64,000 nt of DNA from Effrenium voratum (lineage: Eukaryota > Sar > Dinophyceae > Suessiales > Symbiodiniaceae): assembly GCA_963377175.1 (NCBI GenBank), contig CAUJNA010003496.1:152501-216500 (forward strand). The letters are read 5' to 3'. Positions 48,701 to 59,109 of this stretch are shown here, piece after piece. The first letter of the stretch is position 1, and every line of letters starts with the position of its first letter. Below the pieces are notes generated by a model. It saw only the letters and a program-made list of their open reading frames with translations. It was not told the origin of the DNA and searched no databases. The translations under genes and the position numbers were made by a program.

Positions 48701-51700
48701 CTGGGGTTAACTCCCCTGAGGCCTGCAACTAGACCCGGACCAAACAAGGGGGCCAGTCAAGGGTTTCTCGAAAATTTCTTCGATTTAGGCCCAAACAAGT
48801 ACTCATAGGAGGGCCTCCCACACCACTCCCGTACGACTCCGTATCAAAAAGTGATGTTCGGAAATTTGCGGTTTGCCTTGCTTTGCCTGTGAGCAGTACC
48901 CGCACAGTCTACCCCCCGATTCCGAAGGGTTCTCCTTTCGGCTAAATCCATCAAGAACCGCGCCGCTCGCAAGAGGAGGAGATTCCGGACCCGGGCGCCC
49001 TCCGAGCCGGCGCCTGAGATCGGGTGCTAGCCCCAAATCCAAAGCGATGTGGGTTCCCCCTTCTTTTCTCGGCATAAACCGCGTTTTTCTTGGCAAATTG
49101 GATTTTATTCCAGTGAAGGCAACCAGGTTCCCAACTGACATGGATCCCACAGAGTCCCTTGAAGAGAGGAACATGGCATTTCAGGAACCCCAGTCAGGTT
49201 CCATGTTAGTAGATAGTGAATAAAGGGGATGTGAAGGCAAGGAATTCGAGCTTCAAAGTTGTGATCCACTCAAGTCCGGAGAAGTGTTGGAGGTCTGCGT
49301 TCGGCCTCGCATAGCCTGGTGTCTGTGCACTTCGCCATGCATGCTGCTTGTTTCATACCCGTTTACAGGGGCCCTGATCTGCATGCTTGACATTGAACAC
49401 CTGTTTGGTTCAAGAGCGTTTTAAAACACTCAATACTGAAGTCGATTTGTTGGCACTGTGTCAGCACTGATTGTTTGCAGGGACGAGGCACTCCAAGATA
49501 CTCTGAGTTGAAGCTCAAACTCACACTAAGCGATTTTAGCTCACTCAAACTCACACTTGAGCAAATCACCCGGCGTGTCTTTGACTTGGGCCGCGGCAGC
49601 CAGCCAGGACCGATGAAAGAGCAAGCACAGGTACACACACACACACACGGGCGTTTTTTGTGGAAGATTCCTTGCTTTGGTTGTTGCACAGTGACACCAA
49701 AGCGAAACACTTCCGTTTGGCCATTTGCTCAGGTGCAGACGTTTGTGAACGGCGTGCAGATGCAGGACCTGTAACATGTGCTGCATGCATGGACGTCTTC
49801 TTTCCGCGGGCCAACAGCTCACATCACATCCGCTGGCTCGATTGACTCGAGCTGGAGACCTGTGGGAATTAAGCTACTTGGACATGTTGTTTGTAGTTAA
49901 GAAAGCAAATACCCAGCGCTTCTCGAAAGCAGGCAGTTCTCGCTGGTGACAGTGTCTACCCGCAGGATTTTCATTTGATGCAGTCACTGTGGAGAGGCAC
50001 ACAGGTCAATCACGCACAAACAACTCACTGGCGACACCTTCAAGTCCGAGTCTCTTTTACGGGAACAGGACTCTGTGAATGCCGCAACTTCCAACACATG
50101 CATCAGAACCCGAGTTCATCGGCACGAATCAGGCATGCATTTCAGCAAGGCATTGATGTTGGTCCGGTGTTAGATGGGGGAGTTATATGGAGTCATATTC
50201 GGGTTTCCCTTTTTCAGTGGTGCCCCTTTCGGGGGTTGTGATCGCGTTTTTCAGGAGACAAGGCCAGAGCTGAGGTGTCGCTCTGGTTGGGTGACACCAG
50301 AATCTCTGGATGGGAGTTTGATTTCCCGTCCAACCCTTCCGTGCATCTGAGCCAGGACTCCACCACAAGAGACCTCATCTTCTCCGTGCCTGAGATCATC
50401 AGTTTCCTCTCTATGGGCTCGAGGCGCTGGTGGGGCGTACCGCGGCTTGCCTCTCAAATAGGACCTTACCTTTCAACTTGAATGGGGTTTCCTATCGTCT
50501 TCCATCAAATTTACCCCAAACACAGTAACCCCCCTCCCCCCCCCAAAAAAGAAGAAGAAGAAACTGGCCCGCGTCAAAGCGAGTTGGACCCCAGGTGCGC
50601 CAGTCAAGGAAACTAACGTCAAACCAACGAGGTTGAGGAGTCGCTGGTCTTGACACCAACACCATGCGCATTCCTTGAAAGTGCACCCGCGTTGAAAATC
50701 GTTCCTCAGCTGTTCACCTTTTCCAAAACCCTGGCTTCTGGAATCTCCGCGTGGCCCGTCCCATTTTTGGGCTCTGTATTGGAGCCAGCATGACATTTGC
50801 TAGCGGTCCAAGCAGACCAGGCGCGCTGGCAGCATCAACTCATGACAAAAGTATGTCTTTGGATAGGGGGTGCCCCACAATAGTGGCTTTTACTTTCGCT
50901 TCCATTTGAACACGGAACCCACCCAAACAGCGGTACGCTCATAGAAAGACTCGCCCACTTGAAGGGTGGCATGAAGAACGGTCCAACTGTGAAACCACTA
51001 GATAGATACATCTCGAGAAAAAAAGAAAGAAAAAAAGCGAGATTGCTCATTGGCAGGCTGCAGCCCGGCACTGTGATCCTCACAGGCTGGTCTTTTGCGC
51101 CGGTCAAGACGTCAAGACGTGGGAGCCACGGGACTCCCCCTGGAGGCTGCTTTGAGACCCCTTGTTTCAACTTGATCTATATTGATATGTAGGACGTACA
51201 TATGTTATTTTGCGAAGACTGTATATTATAAACGCCTTCTGATTTCTGCTGTGGCCCGGAAACTTGCAATGGTACAGGGTCCTATTCGGATACCCGGGTC
51301 TGAATTGAACGGATGACTCTACATTTTGATGGCCTCGGACGGGATCCAGGATTGCTTTTTCATGTTCCAGTGCTCGCAGCATGTCATTTCAGGTCTGACA
51401 GTCAGGGTTGTTCTTTTAAAGCCTATACCTAATTGGAATCCGTATCTCCCCTCCAGCAAAGGTGGTTTCTATTGCAGAAAGGTGGGCAAATGGACTATTG
51501 TAAGACCTCACATGTCCATGCATTTCGAAACGGGTCCCAGGATGCGAACAGCCTTCTGCCCTGGAAGCGTTGCCTGAGAGTACGGCAGGGTTCCAATGGG
51601 TAGGTGTGCGTTTGCGTTAATGATACCCTTTTCAGGTTGGTTTCAAGGAAACCAAAAAAAGCCGCCAAGCTGACACATTTTGACACACAATTCCATGGCA

Positions 51701-52551
51701 ACCCAGGACATGCATTCTTGCTTGACAAATGGAGGTGTCCTATTTGAGAGGGTGGGGTCCTTCACTTTGAGGAACACTATGGCCCTATCCTCCGGGCTGC
51801 TTGGGTCCTTCGCTGTACAGTGGGATGGCCTTTTAGCGCTTGACATAGTCAGGTGCCCTGCATTGGGTTGTGTCACTGGTAACCTGGTACTTCTGAGTTT
51901 GGTCCATAGGCTCCACAGGCGTCCTTCGGTGGTTCAACACTTGCTTCTAGTAGGCTACTTATTTTGCAGCGCCACTTTTTCCATAAGAGACATTTGGGGT
52001 TGTGTGTGTGTGTGGAAGACAAGGCCCTGGCCACTCTGGAATCCTGACAAAAGGCGAAATGCATAGACAAAAGCTTGCCAGACGCACAGTATCCGTTCAC
52101 CATGCTGGTGTCCCACATAGATTTGTCTAAAAATTGGGACGTGGAAGGTCAACTTGACGCAACTCTGGTTCCCAACTGCAAACGTGTCTGATTTTGCTGC
52201 ATTGGTTGTGTCGTGCCCAGAGCAAGTGGCACTTCGTTCCATGTGCCAGGGACGCCCTTCGGCCAGGGCCAGAGTGGTGGGATGTGGGGGACGTTGTGAG
52301 GGCTCAACCTGAGACACCTGCTTCAGGATGCTAAGACTCGGATAGTTCAGGGCCCGTGTTTGTGTCCAACAATGCAGCACGGTACGCATGAGCTTGGTCC
52401 TGGTTCCTTAAGAATTTGTAATTCTCTGGCATCGAAAACCCAGCCACAACATGTGTTGTTTTTGATGGCACCCTTTTTGGGTTGTGTTGGATAGACATGA
52501 AAGCGAAACAGGGAGCCATTTTTTGTGGCTTCATATTATTTGGAGGCAAAC

Positions 52552-52585
<34 letters not shown>

Positions 52586-54286
52586 GCGTATCAGCATGAT
52601 GCAAGGATACCTTGCCCGCTACAAAAGTACACTTAGTTCCGGCATGGATTGAATGGTCTTCTCTTTCCCGTTTCCCCTTTCCCCTTTCCCTTGCCCTTTG
52701 TAAAGCCCAATGCGTCGATGACTGGTACTGCCTTTCGTTTTTGTTTGTAATCGATAGGCACATTTGGCGGCCTCGCTGACAGGCGTGGTGTCCAATCCAA
52801 TCGTTATTCGAACACCAATCTACGGCTAGATTTGTTTGCAGAAGCCAGTCGGTTGGAAGGCCCCGGTGACGAGAAATGAAAAGGGGAACCTCTTTCAACA
52901 TCCCTCAAACTTCCCTCAAACTTCCCTCAAAAGGACAATCTCAGGGCAACGTACCTTCGGATCCAGGCGTGGCGGAGGGCCGGAGCCCGCAGCCTTGGCT
53001 GAAGCACGGCGCCCGGAACGCAGCCAGCGCCTCCAACGGGGCAACTTTCAGGAAACCCCAAGGCCCTCCCCCCAAGCGCTTGGGAAACTGTTTTGAAGCT
53101 GAAGGCTCTGGGGTCTCTGCCAGAGCTGCGCAAGGGTCGACACAGCGATTGCCCGACAGGGTTTCGCACCATACCCAAATCAAAGCCACTACTGAGGGGA
53201 AAGTACCCAATACGACTGAGGGTATAGGAGGGCTCCGCAGACAAGCCCAAAACGGGGGCTTTCAACGATATTTTTTTTATTGCTCCTTGTGAATCTGCAG
53301 GAGTGTTTGCGTTTTAGAAGGTTATTCCCACTAGCATGGCACCTCACAGGTCTACGGGCCCCTTGATATTGAAATCTGCCCGTTTTAGACTGAAACCCTC
53401 TTGCACTGTATCCACACCTGCCACATGACAAGCGTACCCACTGAAGCGGACACGCTCAGCAAACTGTCCACGCCTGCCAACTGACACCCGCTCAAGCGCA
53501 GCAGTGTATCCACGCCTGCCAAATCATAAGCGCGCCCGCTCAAGCGCACTCGCTTAGCACTCCGCAAACACGCAGGGACTTGTGGCTGTTTGCGGGCAAG
53601 TTGGCTGGCGGAGTCTATGTCAAGCGACTCACTTGTTCGTTTGCGCATTGCTGGAAAATGAGCGTTTCGCTCCTGAGGCGCCGCGCTCAACTTGGCTTGG
53701 ATTGTAACATGCGTCAAGCATTTGGTTCCTCACGTTTGGGGCCAGCGAAACGGATTCTTCCCTTTGCAATGTGTGCAACATTCACGTTTCCATGTATCAA
53801 CGCCGCATCCATGTTTTGTGTTTTTTCCTCGAAGGGAAACTGGGTTTAGACGATTCTCTTGAAGGTGGCATTGGGAGGGCGCCCTCAAATACTTGAAGAT
53901 TTTGCGCGGAGGGCCTGAGGAGGAGATGCGGTGCCAGCTCCCTGCAACATGCAGAGGAAGCACGCAGAGCAAAATATGAACCCCGTGAAAACCCTCGTTG
54001 GGGCCTTGGGAATGCTTCTATTCTCAGAATGCTGGCCCCCAATCCCCCTCCCCCAGAAGGAGAATCTTCGAACAAATTATGGTTTCCGCCAGATTGGCGG
54101 AAACCCATTCAATTTGTCTCGCTGAGGCCGGGCGACCGCGTTGCGGTGGAGGTAGAGGGCATTGGCCGCCTGGAAAATACGTTCGGGCCTCAGCGGGATG
54201 AGCGGGAGGCAGGATTTCATTTTCGATCAGCGCAAGGTGCAGTTATACCTATGGGTGGCCCAAAGTTTATATGGACTTGTACCTAG
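42648..54286 (+). CDS. Fumarylacetoacetate hydrolase superfamily protein, 14 micro-exons
   Basis: The C-terminal FAA_hydrolase domain is read in phase across exons 42648-42727, 43941-43988, 44872-44907, 46363-46398, 46809-46846, 47064-47122, 47723-47762, 48349-48382, 48976-49005, 49733-49765, 50356-50420, 51057-51145, 52967-52978 and 54093-54286 (TAG stop); about 263 residues. Motifs in order: GLNYRAHADE, VFMKPTSC, DYE|VELAVVIGRE, DVTPEEAMDYV, YTCANDLSTRDWQ, QWCRSKSFD, FAPLGPVLATK, EEIPDPGALR, VQTFVNGVQMQ, LIFSVPEIISFLS, LQPGTVILTG, TPPGG, LRPGDRVAVEVEGIG. The acidic metal ligands typical of the family (E-x-E of EVE, D of NDLS) and the His/Glu of YRAHADE are present. The family cleaves C-C bonds or decarboxylates/hydrates acyl-pyruvate-like substrates; the exact substrate is not readable. 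Donors: GT twice, GC seven times, GA four times. The N-terminal exon is missing. The 12-base exon and the last 25 residues are the weakest parts. Confidence 0.9.
45505..46085. repeat. (TTTG)/(CTTG)/(CGTG) satellite in an FAH intron
   Basis: GT dinucleotides, TTTG, CTTG/CTCG, GGTTGCTT, TTTG again, TGCG/CGTG and CCTTG blocks follow one another in the intron between the 44872 and 46363 exons. Leu/Cys/Ala-rich frames of up to about 235 codons (plus) and 273 codons (minus, Lys/Gln/Ala/Ser) are repeat translation. Confidence 0.95.
52553..52581. repeat. (TG)n dinucleotide run
   Basis: About 14 TG units in the intron before the 12-base FAH exon. Similar short runs occur at 49631, 57815 and 54729. 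Confidence 0.9.
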
Positions 54287-54619
54287 GGGTGGTTGATTTT
54301 ACATGTTTTTCTGGGAGAAAGTCTGTCTTCCGATCAAGAAACGCAACCCTGGGCGGGACATCTTCTGGTCTGGTACCACCAACTTCTTGTGTGCAAGTCG
54401 ACCTGTGGATTCCCATCGAAGCAAGCCAACCCAAAGCCGCTGCGACCGCCCACTCCGCATGTTTGTCATGCCCGCGACTGAGAATAGTTGTTGTGGTGGG
54501 TGACTCGGACTTGCCGACAACGAGATTTGGGGCACTATTCGTGCTGTTTTGGGTTGAGGTTCTGGGTGAAACCTATGAGACGGAGGGGTGCTAAGCATGA
54601 CTTTGGCACTGGAGGAAGA

Positions 54620-54750
54620 GAGAGAGTGTGTGTGTGGGGGTGAGTGCGTGAGTGCGTGGGTGCCTGCCTGCCTGCCTGCCTGCATGCGTGCGTGCTTGCG
54701 TACGTGCGTGCGTGCGTGCGTGGGTGTGTGTGTGTGTGTGTGTGTGAGAA
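54620..54750. repeat. GTGAGTGC / TGCC / TGCG / TG satellite
   Basis: Successive short arrays of GAGTGCGTG, CCTG, CGTG and TG units, directly upstream of a candidate exon. Confidence 0.9.
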
Positions 54751-54830
54751 GCGTTCTGATAGGCTCGATTCCTTGAACCGCATCTCTGGTGTGTGAGCGT
54801 GCTTGTGTTTGTATGTCTTTGTTGCACCAG

Positions 54831-55010
54831 GGCGACCCGGTTGCTCTCTTCGGCCATCCTGTGGTTCTCGCTGGCTCCATATTGCTTGCTCCTGGGTTCA
54901 TTCGCAGCTCCCTTGTATGGAATTCAGAGGTTCGCCTTGGCGTTCGTTTGGTCCTTCTTGCCTTAGGGGCCATCCTTGCCAATACGGAGGTGCGGCAGCT
55001 AGCAGAGCAA
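54831..55010 (+). CDS. Candidate hydrophobic exon, frame ambiguous
   Basis: After CACCAG (AG 54829-54830) two frames both look membrane-like: LLSSAILWFSLAPYCLLLGS, and VALFGHPVVLAGSILLAPGF continuing to LGVRLVLLALGAILANTEV. The second stays open much longer (to 55460) but soon runs into intron-like sequence. One of them is probably a real transmembrane exon of the gene after FAH. Confidence 0.35.
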
Positions 55011-55523
55011 GGCTCTTCCGGAAACGAGCTCTTGCCAGCCTTTTGGAATGTCTCTGCCACCCCCAATGCATTTCACGTGGAACCATGCAAACACACTTTC
55101 TCCAATTCTCCACACGGTCTTCAGGGTTGCTCCAGGCCTCCAAAAGGTCGTCTTCCCCCAAGGGTACAACATTCGTTTGGTTTTCCTTGGGGACCATCTT
55201 TTCTTCCTTGCCAGGGTCTTTTGTCAACCCTTACGACCCCAAGCCCGCACTCGGCCCAGGATCGTAGCCGACAGTTCCAGCGCGCGGTGCTTCCATGTGC
55301 CAAAGCTGTGAGCTCCGTAACCAGCACCGACCGTCCGACCGGATGCGGAAGAAAAACCGCCACGCCGTCCAAAAAGTTATTTCAGAGAAGAATGGGCTTC
55401 ATTCTCTGGACCCTGGTGCCCTCACTTCCTGGTGGGACTATGTTTAAAGCGGACCTGTAGGGCGATGTGTTTCCGTTCTTTGCGATGGTGCGTGGTGCCC
55501 TCCTGCACTTGGCAGCGGGAGCC

Positions 55524-55563
55524 AACATTAACTTGGATTGGAGAACATTAACTTGGATTGGAG
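55524..55563. repeat. Perfect 20-bp tandem duplication
   Basis: AACATTAACTTGGATTGGAG occurs twice head-to-tail without a mismatch, implying a recent slip. Confidence 0.95.
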
Positions 55564-57269
55564 GGGCCCCGGTTTTGGCAACCTCCCGCTATGTTTGGTG
55601 AATCAGTTGCCCCACAGCTTGTTTTGAGGGATGCGAAACACACATCGGCAGGCTTGCTCCGAGCCTGATGACCAAGACCCCAGCTGGGCAAATTACTATA
55701 ATTCACAAAATGGAGAAAACGGATTCCCGAGCAAAGGATCTTCGTCAGATGTGAGCTCGCTCCCCCCGAGCTCATTGAATTTTAGTGGGGGAGGTCTTCC
55801 ACTATCCGATCCCAAACCATTGCCTTCAGGGGCAAACGGGGCATACCCTCCCACCCACTGACATGGAACCTATGGATGCCAGCAAATTGGTGAAGGTATT
55901 TTCCCACAGGTGTAATGTTCGGAGGGAGGGCGTGGCCATTTGGCAAAGGTCGTATGCCACGTTTCCCCTGGGGGCTGGTGCGCAAGCAGGGCACGCGCTG
56001 TTTTTTACGCGAACAAGCTGATATCCCACACAACAACACACACGCACACACATACACCTATGTACCTATTTGCCTAGGAACCTCCTGTGGGAGCCTGGGT
56101 TTTTGGTTCCAAGTGCATGTTCGAGAGACTTTGTTTTGAGATCTTCGAAGCTCTACTGCGGAGCAGGTGAGGCACTGCAACTTCACGGAACGAGGCAGGA
56201 TGTCTTTCGAGGGCGAGCGGTGCACGATTGATGTCGCCCCATTGGCCCGCGGGAAGCTGCGGGTCTACGTTTGCAGCTGCGGTGCCCATTGAGCCATCCG
56301 ATTTGGCCCCCTTGCGTCTTTCGGACCCAATCGGACTCTGCCCCACTCATTCGCACTTTTGGCTTCAAAACACCACGGCAACAGCATGCACCACTTAAAT
56401 GTTTCCACACAGAGACTCAGCTTCGCCAGTCACTGTGCTCATCGCTTCCCAAGTCAGAGAGGAAAGAGTTTGCTTGTGCAGCTAGTAGCAGGATGCGAAG
56501 CGTGAAGGAGACACGATCGGAGAATCCATGAGTGCACACTGAGGCACCACTATCATCCAACTCCTTGTCCGCTTGTTGGTCTCTTTGATTCAAAGACGTT
56601 GTTTCAAACCAGCACGGAGGATCGTTTCGACATGCATTGCACTAGTGGCGATGCCCTGTACCTTTTCTTGCAGGGCCCGTTCCTCACTTCCAGGGTCTCA
56701 CATACCACACACTTCAGCACACCTACGGTGTTTTCTTTGGGGCGCCTGCGTAGTTTGCAACGTTTGAGTTTTGTGCACTCGAGCGACATTAGGTGCTGTT
56801 CGGCGCAACAAATCACAATTCGGCGGGGCGCAGTCAGTGCAGCTAAACGCTACTAGGTGCAAAGCACAGTTGAGCGCAGCTGCGCAGCCTCTCCGCCCAG
56901 TTTGTCTGCCTCCATCCAGCTGCGGAAAAATAGGAAATCCCCCAATCATGCCACCATACTTCCAAGCGTTTCTGTCGAACACACCCAATCCAGAATCCAC
57001 CGCAAAATATCCCACGGCCGAAGGTTATCACCCCCGCAACGACGTGCGTGCCTGGGACCCAAGGGCGGTGGTTTTGGTTTTGGAAAGGCTTCGTGCCTTG
57101 CTCAGGGGTCCCGTTCTTTCTTTAAGCGACCGACAATAATACTGGTAGTCAATTGTTAGTTTGGGAAGGACATGCGGGCTTACCCAAACTTGAACCACCA
57201 ATTTTCCCATGTCCACTTGAGAAAGTCATTTACACGCACATACTTCTTTTGGGGCCGGTGATCCTGGAG

Positions 57270-57330
57270 GATCGCTGCAGAGATAGACACTACAACGCAA
57301 GCGGGGCCGAGCGGGGCAAGACCTTCTCGA
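57270..57330 (+). CDS. Candidate exon
   Basis: After GGAG, the frame reads DRCRDRHYNASGAERGKTF, G-starting and GC-rich against a plainer surround. The donor is not resolved. No family recognised. Confidence 0.35.
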
Positions 57331-57858
57331 CCTGTTTGGATTGTATTTGACACTATGGCACACAAAGTCGTTTGAGTTTTGTTTCAGCAAGGACAAAAGC
57401 CCCTCCCTTCAGAAAGCCCGAACCGCCGTCACACGGTAATCAGAGCGGTCAGCACAATACACCCAACTGCTGAGAGAGGATGACCAGTTTGTGACCCAAG
57501 ATACCGCTCATCCCGTCCCTACCAAGTTGGACATAGATCGGATCCGCAGAAACTCTGCAGACTTTGCACCAACTCTCCGAATGCGCACCTTACGGAGTCC
57601 ATACCTCAGATCCTGTCTCCAGTGGGAAAAGGCGGGACGACATGCTGGGTATGACGGGCTAACGAGTACTAACATATTGGTCTCATGGTCATGTCCCCAA
57701 GTTGGTTTTAACGTATTCTACAATCCCATTCCATTTGTTTCCTCTTCTATATAGTAGGTGGGGTTATTTCCCCTTTCGGCGGTTTCAATGATGGCCGTTT
57801 TTCGCACAGGGGGGAATATGTGTGTGTGTGTGTCAAATCGAACTTGTGTTTGAACGAG

Positions 57859-57915
57859 GCCCGCATCGTGGCGCGCGCCATGACGGTGCTGCAAGCGCGT
57901 GGGGAGCTGCCGCAG
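57859..57915 (+). CDS. Probable exon, function unknown
   Basis: AG (57857-57858) precedes ARIVARAMTVLQARGELPQ, followed by a GATGCG donor. Helical, Ala/Arg/Leu-rich, and of the same architecture as the confirmed FAH exons. Too short for a family call. Confidence 0.45.
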
Positions 57916-59109
57916 GATGCGCCAAGCCCAGGTTTTCAAGCGGATGACTATTCTGGAATCTCTAGTCAAAAGTGCAGAGCGTAAACATCTTTTAGTATCT
58001 TCGTCTATGAACGTGACACACTTAGCAATAGCATGCCAAATTGCCTCTAATTGACCTGTAAATCCACCTCCCATCACTGTACAGAAAACGTCAGTCGTAA
58101 CTATTTAATCTAGATATTCCTCCGCATCTTGAGAGCTTAATCAGATGGCGTCTCGCACTTAAGCAAAGATGATTTGCTTGCCTTGTTCCGCTCACTATTT
58201 GCTGGGAATACCGAGTTTTGTCACCGGTTTCAAATGCTGTTCTGTTGAGACATGGGCAGCTGACTTAATGTCCGGCGCATGCGCTCTGTCAAGCTGGTCT
58301 TATTCAAGAGGCTGGCGGAGGGAGACACGCGAAGCAGAACTCCATGCAAAGGATCAGCCTGCAAAAGGCAAGCACGACATTGAGTCATTGAGGCTTTGCA
58401 GAGCCAGGCCGGCTCATATCGGCTCATTTATTGAAAGCACACCTGACAATCAGCCGTCACTTGGCTGTGTCTCCTTTTTGGAGTTGGCAATTTGTGTTGG
58501 TGTTTTTCAAATACGAAACCACCGGGAAGCTACCCATTTTGGATCCACATCCCGTGAGGCAAGCCCACAAGTCCCGAAAGCCTCGCCATGGCGCTTCGGA
58601 GTCGCCTGCTCCCTGTGCTTTTGCTTGGTGGGGGGCCAAGTGGGATGGAAGGCTCGGGGTCCGGAAAGTAAGAAGCTGTCCTGGGATGCAGGAAGCAGAC
58701 AGAATCTGTTTTGTTTGTGACACATTCGGATGAAGACCTTGCTGGAGGGGAGGTTGCAAAATACGGATTGACCTGCAGACTTTGGTATACTGCAGCATTT
58801 ACGTCCTGCAGGGTCGGCCGCGCTACACGGTGTGAGTTCGTTCTACAGCACACTGCACTTCGTCTAGGCGAAAACAACATCATTCGTGCTCAAAGTGCTG
58901 GACATTTTTCGAGCATGTCTGGGCTTGTCAAGCGCCACAGGTTCTTCCGCACCTGCTTTGATGCTAAAAAGGGGCTGACGTCACAGGCTCCCCGCGGCTC
59001 TTCTTCGCTACAGAGGGTTATTTACCGGTTCCCAACGCACAAACAAGGCTACAAGACTGGACCCTCTTCACCTTGTGATACTCGGCCCGCATCTCCATAT
59101 TCCATGCCA
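57916..59109. other. Spacer
   Basis: Mostly unassigned. The stretch at 58305-58430 is open and charged (REAELHAKDQPAKGKHDI) and could be an exon. Intron-type motifs appear near 58480-58540. Confidence 0.4.

Larger units (their letters stand above)
54287..57269. other. Region downstream of the FAH gene
   Basis: Holds the TGCG/TG satellite (54620-54750), a candidate membrane exon (54831), the 20-base duplication (55524) and intron-like motifs (near 55180). A short stretch reading FEIFEALLRSR before a GTGAGG donor (56133-56166) could be an exon. No complete gene is visible. Confidence 0.4.

Noticed and set aside
54299..55066. 255-codon minus frame
   Set aside because: Covers the end of the FAH gene, a TGCG/TG satellite and a candidate + exon; Thr/His-rich centre is repeat translation.
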